This document shows, piece after piece, positions 5,794 to 12,561 of a stretch of DNA of 18,057 nt (position 1 is its first letter; each line of letters opens with the position of its first letter). The stretch covers positions 1 to 18,057 of the forward strand of contig JBBRAH010000053.1 in NCBI GenBank assembly GCA_038206985.1, given 5' to 3'. A program made the position numbers and the translations under genes. This stretch comes from CAXMST01 sp038206985. GTDB lineage: Bacteria > Actinomycetota > Thermoleophilia > Solirubrobacterales > 70-9. Under the pieces are notes generated by a model, which searched no databases, was not told where the DNA came from, and was given only the letters and a program-made list of their open reading frames with translations.

Positions 5794-6798
5794 GTGGCTG
5801 CGATCGAGGTTGAGAACCTGCAGAGAAAGTTCGAGGGTGGTGTGACCGCCGTCGATGGTGTCGATCTCGAAGTCGCTGAGGGCGAGATCTTCTCCTTCCT
5901 CGGCCCCAATGGTGCGGGCAAGACGACCACGGTGCGGATGCTGACGACTCTGCTGCGCCCGACAGGCGGTTTCGCACGGGTCGCGGGCCACGACGTGGTC
6001 ACCGACGCGGGCGCCGTCCGGCGGGCGATCGGGGTCGCGCTGCAGGAAGCTGCGCTGGACCCGCTGATGACAGGCCGGGAGCTGATCCGCCTGCAGGCCA
6101 CGCTGCACGGCCTCCCCACGGCCGAGGGCCGGGAGCGCTCTGATGCGCTCCTGCGCAGGGTCGGCCTGACCGATGCCGCCGACCGGCGGGTCGGAACCTA
6201 CTCCGGCGGCATGCAGCGCCGGCTCGACCTCGCCTCCGCACTCGTGCATGAACCCAGGGTCCTGTTCCTCGACGAGCCCACGACCGGGCTGGACCCGGTC
6301 AGCCGCAAGACGATCTGGGAGGAGGTCACCAAGCTCAACGACGAGGGCACGACGGTCTTCCTCACCACCCAGTATCTGGAGGAGGCTGATCAGCTCGCCG
6401 ACCGGGTGGCGATCATCTCGGCCGGCAAGATCGTCGCCGAGGGCACGCCCAACTCACTCAAGGCCGAGGTCGGCAAGCCCCGCCTCGAGGTGGCGCTCGC
6501 CGAGGGCTCCCCCAAGGACTGCGAGAACGTCCTCTCCCGCTTCGGCCAGCCGCTGCCGGCCAAGGAGGGCATGCTGATCGTCGAGCTCGAGCGTGGCGCG
6601 GCCCAGATCGCTCCGGTGGTGATCGCCCTCGATCAGGCCGGGATCCTGGTCGAGTCGCTGGAACTGGTCGAGCCGACGCTCGATGACGTGTTCGTCGAGA
6701 AGACGGGGCAGCACCTCGAGGGCGCAGCCGACGAGCAGGGCAGCGACGAGGTGCCGGAGCCCGCACCGGAGCCCGAGGTCACGGGCGCCGGGGCATGA
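5794..6798 (+). CDS. ABC transporter ATP-binding protein, DrrA-like
   Basis: This is the ATPase subunit of an ABC-2 type exporter, driving the two permeases encoded next to it. It has 334 residues, as in DrrA. Motifs are Walker A GPNGAGKT (37-44), Q-loop Gln84, signature YSGGMQRRLDLA (136-147), Walker B VLFLDEP (156-162) and D-loop GLDP. The H-loop position holds Gln193 in TTQYLEEAD, as I recall for DrrA-type ATPases. A C-terminal regulatory domain follows (about 225-305), ending with an acidic, Pro-rich tail (308-334). The GTG at 5794 is chosen because the conserved AIEVENL strand begins right after it and a -10 box lies just upstream; the open frame continues back but without similarity. 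The end overlaps the first permease in ATGA. The substrate is unknown: drug, lipid or glycan are all possible. Confidence 0.9.
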   Translation: MAAIEVENLQRKFEGGVTAVDGVDLEVAEGEIFSFLGPNGAGKTTTVRMLTTLLRPTGGFARVAGHDVVTDAGAVRRAIGVALQEAALDPLMTGRELIRLQATLHGLPTAEGRERSDALLRRVGLTDAADRRVGTYSGGMQRRLDLASALVHEPRVLFLDEPTTGLDPVSRKTIWEEVTKLNDEGTTVFLTTQYLEEADQLADRVAIISAGKIVAEGTPNSLKAEVGKPRLEVALAEGSPKDCENVLSRFGQPLPAKEGMLIVELERGAAQIAPVVIALDQAGILVESLELVEPTLDDVFVEKTGQHLEGAADEQGSDEVPEPAPEPEVTGAGA

Positions 6799-7571
6799 CG
6801 CAGACCTTCCGGGTGATCGGCGCCCTGGGGTTGCGCTCGGTCAAGCAGACGTTCCGCCGGCCGCAACTGCTCGCGCCGCTGATCATCTTTCCGACCCTGC
6901 TGCTCGCGATCCAGACGGGCGGCGCCGGCCGGGCGACCGAGCTCGACAAGTTCCCCGAGGTCTCGAGCTTCCTCGCCTTCATGCTCGCCGGAGCGATGAT
7001 CCAGTCCTCGCTGCTGGCCGGTAACTCGGGCGGCATCGCGCTCGCCGTTGACATCGAGATGGGCTTCACCGACAGGCTGCTGGCGGCGCCGATTCCCCGT
7101 TTCGCGATGGTCGCGGGGCGCCTTGCGGGGACGGCGGCGCTCGGCCTGTTCACCGCGTTCTGGTTCATGGCGATCGGTGTGATCTTCGGAGTCCGCTTCG
7201 ACGAGGGCGTGCCGGGGGCGCTTGTGGTGGTGCTCTTCGTGGTCAGCTCGGCGATCGCATTCGGCTCGATCGGGGCGGCGATCGCGCTGCGCACGGGCAG
7301 TGCCTCGGTGGTGCAGGGCATGTTCCCGCTCGTCTTCGTGATCCTCTTTCTCTCCACCGCCTTCTTTCCGCAGTCGCTGCTGTTGGAACCGGCGGCCACG
7401 ATCGCCGAGTACAATCCGCTCAGCTTCATCGTTGACGCGGTCCGCGACCCGATCGTCTTCGCCTTCGACGGCACCGATATGCTCAAGGGTGCACTGGGCT
7501 TCACGATCATCGGCGGCTTCGGCTTCCTGTCGGCGAGCCGCGCGCTGAACAGACGGCTGGAGTCGGGCTGA
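6795..7571 (+). CDS. ABC-2 type exporter permease (first of two)
   Basis: This is an integral membrane subunit of the exporter, 258 residues, with about six hydrophobic segments (near 26-42, 57-80, 107-131, 141-166, 173-196 and 231-250). Between the second and third, DIEMGFTDRLLAAPIPR matches the cytoplasmic coupling motif found in DrrB-like permeases. LEPAATIAEYNPLSFIVDAVR is the usual loop before the last helix. The ATG overlaps the ATPase stop in ATGA, so translation is coupled. The second permease overlaps by one base. The pair probably forms a heterodimer, with two copies of the ATPase. Confidence 0.9.
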   Translation: MTQTFRVIGALGLRSVKQTFRRPQLLAPLIIFPTLLLAIQTGGAGRATELDKFPEVSSFLAFMLAGAMIQSSLLAGNSGGIALAVDIEMGFTDRLLAAPIPRFAMVAGRLAGTAALGLFTAFWFMAIGVIFGVRFDEGVPGALVVVLFVVSSAIAFGSIGAAIALRTGSASVVQGMFPLVFVILFLSTAFFPQSLLLEPAATIAEYNPLSFIVDAVRDPIVFAFDGTDMLKGALGFTIIGGFGFLSASRALNRRLESG

Positions 7572-8350
7572 TGAGCGCGCTCGCACTTCGACCGCACTTC
7601 GCCACAATCGGCGCGATGGTGACCCGCTCGCGCAACGAGTTGCTGCGGGTCCCCGGCGCCGCGATCCCCGGGGTGCTGGCTCCGACGATCTTCTTCCTCG
7701 GACTGACCTCGGTCTTTGGCAGCCTCACGCTGCTGCCCGGCTTCGACACTTCGAGTTACCAGAGCTTCCTGATCCCGGTAAGCCTGATGCAGGGTGCCGG
7801 GTTCACCGGAGCCGCAACCGGGGTCAACCTCGCCCGCGACATCGAGAACGGCCTCTTCGATCGCTTCCTCGCCTCCCCCGCCCCGCGCTGGGTCCTGCTC
7901 GCCGGGCTGGTCTCCTCGGCCAGCCTGCGGGCCCTGGTGCCGGGCACGTTCCTGTTCGTCGTCGCGATGATCGTCGGCGCCAACTTCCCCGGCCTGCTCG
8001 GCCTGCTGATCGCGGTCGGCGCCGTGATGGGCATGGGCGTGATCGCCGCCTGCTGGGCCGTCGCGATCGCGCTCAAGTTCAAGAGCCAGTCGGCGGCCCC
8101 CCTGATGCAGGCGGGAATGCTGACGCTGATCCTCACCACCACCGCCTACGCGCCCCAGGAGCTGCTCACCGGCTGGCTGCAGACCGTTGCCAAGTACAAC
8201 CCGGCCACCCCGATCGTCGAGGCCGCGCGCCAGGGCTTCGTCGGCGACGTCACCTGGGCTGAGACCTGGCCCGGCATCGTCGCCCTGATCGGCTTCGTCG
8301 CGGTCCTGGGCTGGTTCGCCCTGCGAGGAATGAGCAAGACGGCCGACTGA
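7571..8350 (+). CDS. ABC-2 type exporter permease (second of two)
   Basis: This second permease has 259 residues and about six membrane segments. It is clearly a paralogue of its neighbour: DIENGLFDRFLASPAPR and VAKYNPATPIVEAAR align with the matching motifs there. Its start is TGATG, sharing one base with the preceding stop, with GGAG (7559-7562) 8 bases upstream. An internal ATG at residue 16 is a possible alternative. Separate genes for two different permeases suggest a heterodimeric channel. The operon ends here, and a GC-rich hairpin begins 2 bases after the stop codon. Confidence 0.9.
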   Translation: MSALALRPHFATIGAMVTRSRNELLRVPGAAIPGVLAPTIFFLGLTSVFGSLTLLPGFDTSSYQSFLIPVSLMQGAGFTGAATGVNLARDIENGLFDRFLASPAPRWVLLAGLVSSASLRALVPGTFLFVVAMIVGANFPGLLGLLIAVGAVMGMGVIAACWAVAIALKFKSQSAAPLMQAGMLTLILTTTAYAPQELLTGWLQTVAKYNPATPIVEAARQGFVGDVTWAETWPGIVALIGFVAVLGWFALRGMSKTAD

Positions 8351-8351
8351 G

Positions 8352-8377
8352 GCGCTCGGGGGCGTGAGGGCGAGCGC
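8352..8377 (+). terminator. Hairpin just after the ABC operon
   Basis: GCGCTCG (8352-8358) and CGAGCGC (8371-8377) are a perfect 7-base inverted repeat with a 12-base loop, starting 2 bases after the last permease stop. No T-run follows. A second small hairpin, TGGGT-GCTG-ACCCA, lies at 8388-8401. Confidence 0.45.
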
Positions 8378-8438
8378 GCGGGACGGGTGGGTGCTGACCC
8401 AGGCGGCACAATGTCGGTTTGGCCACCTGAACCGGCTC

Positions 8439-8479
8439 CGCGGAACCGGTCAACTACCCCAATCGGGGGAGGTTCCGCG
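8439..8479. terminator. Nested stem-loop between convergent genes
   Basis: CGCGGAACC (8439-8447) pairs perfectly with GGTTCCGCG (8471-8479), and CCCC-AATC-GGGG (8457-8468) forms a hairpin within the loop. It lies 30 bases past the infA stop and about 90 past the ABC operon stop, so it could serve both directions. An alternative imperfect palindrome at 8431-8450 (ACCGG...CCGGT around TCCGCGGA) uses the same left arm. There is no T-run. Confidence 0.5.
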
Positions 8480-8509
8480 CAATCAGGGAGCACCGGCCCG
8501 GCCGGCGGC

Positions 8510-8728
8510 CTACTTGTAGCGGTAGGTGATGCGGCCGCGGTCGAGGTCGTAGGGAGAGAGCTCGATCTTTACGCGGTCGCCGGGCAGAATGCGGATGTAG
8601 TGGCGGCGCATCTTGCCGCTGATGTGGCCGAGGACCTCGTGGTCGTTGTCGAGGGTGACCTTGAACATCGTGTTGGGCAGGGCCTCGGTGACCTCGCCCT
8701 CCATCTCGATTTTCTCTTCCTTGCCCAT
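8510..8728 (-). CDS. infA: Translation initiation factor IF-1
   Basis: IF-1 binds the ribosomal A site on the 30S subunit and works with IF-2 and IF-3 in initiation. The protein is 72 residues, exactly the usual length, and consists of one S1/OB-fold domain. Family landmarks are EGEVTEALPNTMFKVTLDN, HISGKMRRHYIRILPGDRV and the C-terminal ELSPYDLDRGRITYRYK, which resembles actinobacterial IF-1. It is not beside ribosomal protein genes here; it follows the enoyl-CoA hydratase gene by 30 bases and ends at the convergent intergenic region. It has its own TACCCT box upstream and no Shine-Dalgarno site. It may be the only copy or a second one; the window cannot show which. Confidence 0.97.
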   Translation of the reverse strand: MGKEEKIEMEGEVTEALPNTMFKVTLDNDHEVLGHISGKMRRHYIRILPGDRVKIELSPYDLDRGRITYRYK

Positions 8729-8746
8729 GTGCGGCGAGGAAGGGTA
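8729..8746 (-). promoter_or_regulatory. Candidate leaderless -10 promoter of infA
   Basis: TACCCT on the minus strand (8741-8746) ends 12 bases before the infA ATG, within the 30-base gap after the upstream gene. The short leader has no Shine-Dalgarno site. It would let infA be expressed independently. Confidence 0.4.
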
Positions 8747-8758
8747 GCGGAGAACGGC

Positions 8759-9553
8759 TTATTTACCCTGGAAGGTGGCGTTGCCGGGTCCATCGGTGAG
8801 GAATGACTCGACGGCTCCCTTGAGGTCCTCGGTATCGAAGAGGGGTCCGGCAATCTCGGCGGTCGCGGCGTCGGCGCCCTCGATACCGCCGTCGAGGTAA
8901 GCGCGGACGAGCTTCTTGGTGGCCCCATGGGCGACGGTAGGCCCGGCGGCCAGCTCACGGGCGAACTTCATGCCCTTTTCGTGCAACTCCTCCGTGGGCA
9001 GGACCCGGTTGAGCACTCCCCACTCGAGCAGCTGCTCGGAGCCGTACAGACCGCCGGTCATCACGAACTCCCGCGCTCGGGCAGGCCCCGCACGCTCGGC
9101 CATCCGCTGCACGCCGCCCCCGAAGGGGGTGAGACCGACGACGCGCTCGACCAGCCCGAAGCGGGCGTCGTCGGAGGCCCAAATCATGTCGCAGGCGAGC
9201 GCGGCCTCCAGGCCCGCGGTCAGACAGAGGCCGTGACAGAGGGCCAGCGTCGGAATCGGCAGGCGCTCCCAGGCGGAGATCTCCGCAAGACCCCGGGCTG
9301 CGACCTCACGACCCTGCTCGCCGCCCTCGATCCCCTTGAAGACCCGGCCGACGTCGACACCACCGGTGAAGATCTTGCCCTCGGCCCGCCAGACGAAGGC
9401 GCGGGCGTCGGAGGCCAGGACCTCGTCGCGAACCTCGGTCATGCGCTCCATGGTGCGCTCGGTGAACAGGTTGAGGTCGCCGTCGTCGAGGATCGCGATG
9501 GCAACGTCGCCATCGCGCTCGAGCCGAATCGGCTCGGAACCTGAGTCGCTCAT
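8759..9553 (-). CDS. Enoyl-CoA hydratase/isomerase (crotonase) family protein
   Basis: This is a crotonase-fold enzyme acting on a CoA thioester; the exact substrate is unknown. It has 264 residues, normal for the family. The oxyanion-hole segments are GKIFTGGVDV (59-68) and HGLCLTAGLE (107-116). Both catalytic acids of enoyl-CoA hydratases appear conserved: Glu116 in TAGLEAALACD and Glu136 in ARFGLVERVVG, so hydratase chemistry is plausible. Isomerase or other crotonase reactions cannot be excluded. The ATG overlaps the HIT gene stop in ATGA, and AAAGGAG (9558-9564) serves as Shine-Dalgarno site, so the two are co-translated. No other beta-oxidation genes lie nearby. Confidence 0.9.
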   Translation of the reverse strand: MSDSGSEPIRLERDGDVAIAILDDGDLNLFTERTMERMTEVRDEVLASDARAFVWRAEGKIFTGGVDVGRVFKGIEGGEQGREVAARGLAEISAWERLPIPTLALCHGLCLTAGLEAALACDMIWASDDARFGLVERVVGLTPFGGGVQRMAERAGPARAREFVMTGGLYGSEQLLEWGVLNRVLPTEELHEKGMKFARELAAGPTVAHGATKKLVRAYLDGGIEGADAATAEIAGPLFDTEDLKGAVESFLTDGPGNATFQGK

Positions 9554-9981
9554 GAGTCTCCTTTGATCTGGGCGGCTACGCGTTTGATCTCCTCGAGATC
9601 GGCACCCCGGGGAATCCAGGGGAGCTTCAGCGGGTCATCGGCGTAACGGGGAATGACGTGGATGTGAAAGTGGAAGACGGTCTGCCAGGCGGCCACCCCG
9701 CAGGCGTTGATCAGGTTGAACCCGTCCGCGTCGAGGCTCTTGTCCATGCGGAGTGCGAGGCGCTGTGCGGCCAAGCTGCAGTGGGCGAGCTCCTCGGGCT
9801 CGATCTCGATGAGATCTTTGGCATGGCGACGCGGGATCACCAGCGCGTGGCCCGGTGTGGCCGGGTTGATGTCCATGAATGAGATCGTGTGCTCGTCGGA
9901 GTCGAGGATCTCGGCCGGGGCGTCACCGGCGACGATCGCGCAGAAGATGCAATTGTCCTGGGGCTCGGTCGACGAACTCAT
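9550..9981 (-). CDS. HIT family nucleotide hydrolase/transferase
   Basis: HIT proteins are small dimeric enzymes that hydrolyse or transfer nucleotidyl groups, for example from AMP-linked or dinucleoside substrates. This one has 143 residues. The catalytic triad motif is FHFHIHVIPRY with His104, His106 and His108. CIFC (11-14) near the N-terminus looks like part of the zinc site of HinT-like members. INPATPGHALVIPRRH (38-53) is the other signature. The ATG at 9981 has no Shine-Dalgarno site, but TAGTGT lies exactly 7 bases upstream. It overlaps the enoyl-CoA hydratase-like gene by 4 bases. Its substrate is unknown. Confidence 0.93.
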   Translation of the reverse strand: MSSSTEPQDNCIFCAIVAGDAPAEILDSDEHTISFMDINPATPGHALVIPRRHAKDLIEIEPEELAHCSLAAQRLALRMDKSLDADGFNLINACGVAAWQTVFHFHIHVIPRYADDPLKLPWIPRGADLEEIKRVAAQIKGDS

Positions 9982-9994
9982 CGAGCGGACACTA
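9982..9994 (-). promoter_or_regulatory. Candidate leaderless -10 promoter of the HIT gene
   Basis: TAGTGT on the minus strand (9989-9994) ends 7 bases before the HIT ATG. Its first three bases are the TAG stop codon of the upstream cca gene, so a promoter and a stop codon appear to share sequence. Confidence 0.45.
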
Positions 9995-11434
9995 TTCGAC
10001 CTGCTGGGAGCGCTCCTGCCAGGCTCGCAGATGTTGCTCCGCAGCCTCCCGATCGCCGACCTCGCCGGCGAACCGGGCCGCCCGGAGCTCCGCCACGGCG
10101 GCCCCGATACGCGGCCCCGGCTCGAGACCGAGAACCGTCGCGATCTCCGTGCCCGAGAGCAGCGGCTCGGTCGCCGGCTGCCGCTCGTAGGCGAGGATCT
10201 CGCCGAGCATCTCGCGCGCCAGGTCCAGGTGCCCCTCGATCGCCTCGCCCGGGACCCCCGATCCCTGGGCTGAGAGCCGGTCGGCGATCGTCAGCAGAGT
10301 CACGTCGAGGGCTTCGGAGCCGCAGTCGGAGATGTAGTCCCAGATGCGGCGGCGGCCGAGCGGACGCTCCACGACCATGAAGCCGAGGGCCAGGTGGTGC
10401 CGAGCGAGCGCGGTGAGGTAGTCGCAAAACCGGCGGCTTGTGCGTAGCTCACGACAAAACTCGGCGATCATCTCCGCGCCGACGGAATCGTGGCCGCGGA
10501 AGCTGACGAAACCGCCCGCCTCCGTGCGGGTCGCCGGCTTGCCGATGTCGTGCAGAAGGCAGGCGAAGCGTATGCCGTCACGACGGGTCATCTCGTCCGC
10601 CAGTGGCTCCGCGAGTGCAGCGGCCACGGCCTCGGCCTCATCCCCGGCATAGGCCTCGAGATCGCGCTCGACCTCGAGCCAGCGGCGCAGTACCTCGAGC
10701 GTGTGCTCGTAGACGTCGAGATGGTGGTTGGCACTCTGCGACACCGAGCGCAACGCATCGAGCTGCGGCAGGACGATGGCCGTGGCCCCGGTCATCTCGA
10801 GCAGCTCTAGCGCCCGCAGCGCATCCGGTCCACAGACCATGCCCCGCAACTCGGCGAACCGCCGCTCGCCCGCCGGCTCGTCGGCCCGGCCTGCAGATTC
10901 GCGTGCCAGCTCGATGGTCCGCTGGTCGGGATCGAGTCCGAGCTCAGCGCCGAAGCGAGCCAGCCGCATTATCCGCAGCGGGTCATCGTCGAAGCTGGAC
11001 TCCGAAGTCGCCCGCAGGAGTCCCGAGCCAAGATCGCCGATCCCGCCGGCCGGGTCGATGGCCTCGCCGCCCTGCAGCGGCACCGCGATCGCGTTGACCG
11101 AGAAGTCCCGGAGCCCGAGATCCGCCTCGATCCCCGCAGGATCCCGCAGCTCCGCCAGGTCCACGGTCCACGCCTTCCCCGGCCCGCTGACACGCCATGT
11201 GCTGTGCTCACCGGAGAGCTCGAAGGGACTACCACCGAGAGCGGCCGCGAGCGCCCGGGCCGCGTCCTTCGCGGAGCCGGCAACCGCGATGTCGATATCG
11301 CCGAGCGAACGGCCGAGCACGGCGTCGCGGACCGTGCCACCGACAACCCAGGCCTCGAGCTCTCGCGTCGCCAGCGCCCGGCGAACCTCAGCGAGTAGAT
11401 CCGATCTCGAAAGCGCGTCCTGGAGGGCGCTCAC
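9992..11434 (-). CDS. cca: CCA tRNA nucleotidyltransferase / poly(A) polymerase family, with HD domain
   Basis: This enzyme adds or repairs the 3' CCA end of tRNAs. It has 480 residues from the GTG at 11434. The class II head domain shows AWVVGGTVRDAVLGR (28-42) and the metal-binding DID at 46-48, then LRDFSVNAIAV (108-118) and DDPLRIMRLARF (150-161). An HD phosphohydrolase domain follows, with HHLDVYEH (237-244) and HD at 295-296 in LLHDIGK, as in many bacterial versions. Whether it adds all of CCA, only CC or only A, or acts as poly(A) polymerase, cannot be told from these motifs. The start overlaps the alr stop in GTGA; an earlier in-frame start at 11512 would overlap alr by about 80 bases and adds no conserved sequence. 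Confidence 0.9.
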   Translation of the reverse strand: MSALQDALSRSDLLAEVRRALATRELEAWVVGGTVRDAVLGRSLGDIDIAVAGSAKDAARALAAALGGSPFELSGEHSTWRVSGPGKAWTVDLAELRDPAGIEADLGLRDFSVNAIAVPLQGGEAIDPAGGIGDLGSGLLRATSESSFDDDPLRIMRLARFGAELGLDPDQRTIELARESAGRADEPAGERRFAELRGMVCGPDALRALELLEMTGATAIVLPQLDALRSVSQSANHHLDVYEHTLEVLRRWLEVERDLEAYAGDEAEAVAAALAEPLADEMTRRDGIRFACLLHDIGKPATRTEAGGFVSFRGHDSVGAEMIAEFCRELRTSRRFCDYLTALARHHLALGFMVVERPLGRRRIWDYISDCGSEALDVTLLTIADRLSAQGSGVPGEAIEGHLDLAREMLGEILAYERQPATEPLLSGTEIATVLGLEPGPRIGAAVAELRAARFAGEVGDREAAEQHLRAWQERSQQVE

Positions 11435-12561
11435 CGGCGCTGGACCCTCGGCACCCGGGGCGAGATGCCGCAAGTGATCTCGTAGTTGATCGTCTGCAGA
11501 CGGTCGGCCCACTCCTCGGCGGTGACCCGCTCCCCGCTCCCTGCCGCGCGCGCGGCGCCCAGCAGGACCACCTCCTCGCCCACCTCGACGTCGCTGTCGA
11601 GGCCAACCTCGACGGTCAGGTTGTCCATCGACACGGTTCCCACGAGCGGATATCGGTCGGCACCGATCAACACCTCGCAGTTGTTGGTCAGGGCCCGGCG
11701 CACGCCATCGCCGTAGCCGATCGGGACCACCGCGAGCCTGGTCAGCCGCTCGGCGCGCCAGCGCCTCCCGTACCCGGCGCTGCTGCCCGGCTCGAAGCGC
11801 TTGAGGTCGGCGACGTAGCTGCTCAGCCCGAGTACCGGCTCGAGTGCCTGTTCGCCGGGATCGCGCCCGAATGGATCGAGCCCATAAACGGCAACCCCAC
11901 AGCGGACGAAGTCGAGGTGAGCGGCCGGCTCGCGCAGCGTCGCGGCGCTGTTGGCGGCGTGCAACTGCACCCCGTAGCGCTCCCGCGCAGGAATCGCGAA
12001 GCTCGTGAATCGCTCGAGTTGCTCGGTGAAGTACCCCGAATCGAGTTCATCGGCGGTCGCGAAGTGCGTCCAAAGGCCAACGAGTTCCACGCGCTGATCC
12101 GCGGCAGCTCGGGCCAGCAGACCCTCCACAATCTCCGGGTCCCCCTCCCCCAGCCGCCCCATGCCGGTGTCGTACTTGACGTGGATCCGGGGCCGGCGGC
12201 CGAAGCGGGCACCGCGCTCGGCGACCGCATCCAGGAAACCCGCACGCCAGACGCCCAGCTCGGCATCGGCGCTCAACACCACGTCGAGCTCGGGGTCGGT
12301 CAGCGCGCCCATCGTCAGGAGGGTGGCCTCGGGCAGCGCCTGACGCAACTCGAAGGCCTCCGACGCAGTCGCCACCGCAAGCCGCCCGGCTCCTCCTGCC
12401 ACAGCGGTCCTGGCGCTTTCCACCATGCCATGGCCGTAGCCGTCGGCCTTGACCACGGCGCAAAGCCCGGCGCCCTCACTCAGCGAGCCGGTCAGTCGCT
12501 CACAGTTGCGCTGCAGGGCGCCCAGGTCGAGCCAGGCGGTGGCGCGCTGGAAGGCCTCCAT
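11431..12561 (-). CDS. alr: Alanine racemase
   Basis: This PLP enzyme interconverts L- and D-alanine, supplying D-Ala for peptidoglycan. It has 376 residues, a normal length. The PLP-binding Lys38 lies in AVVKADGYGHG, and the second catalytic base Tyr264 in SAGYGRRW. YDTGMGRLG (130-138), His166 in WTHFATAD, Arg220 in FVRCGVAVYGLDP and GTVSMDN (308-314) are further family marks. The C-terminal beta domain is complete. The start shares one base with the nnr stop (TGATG), and GGAGG (12569-12573) sits 7 bases upstream, a strong Shine-Dalgarno site. It is followed by cca with a 4-base overlap. Pairing with nnr and acpS is, from memory, common in actinobacteria. Confidence 0.96.
   Translation of the reverse strand: MEAFQRATAWLDLGALQRNCERLTGSLSEGAGLCAVVKADGYGHGMVESARTAVAGGAGRLAVATASEAFELRQALPEATLLTMGALTDPELDVVLSADAELGVWRAGFLDAVAERGARFGRRPRIHVKYDTGMGRLGEGDPEIVEGLLARAAADQRVELVGLWTHFATADELDSGYFTEQLERFTSFAIPARERYGVQLHAANSAATLREPAAHLDFVRCGVAVYGLDPFGRDPGEQALEPVLGLSSYVADLKRFEPGSSAGYGRRWRAERLTRLAVVPIGYGDGVRRALTNNCEVLIGADRYPLVGTVSMDNLTVEVGLDSDVEVGEEVVLLGAARAAGSGERVTAEEWADRLQTINYEITCGISPRVPRVQRR

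Noticed and set aside
6633..7607. Long minus-strand open frames opposite the ABC permeases
   Set aside because: They are highly charged, lack motifs, and lie opposite two overlapping permeases with clear ABC-2 motifs and normal operon spacing.
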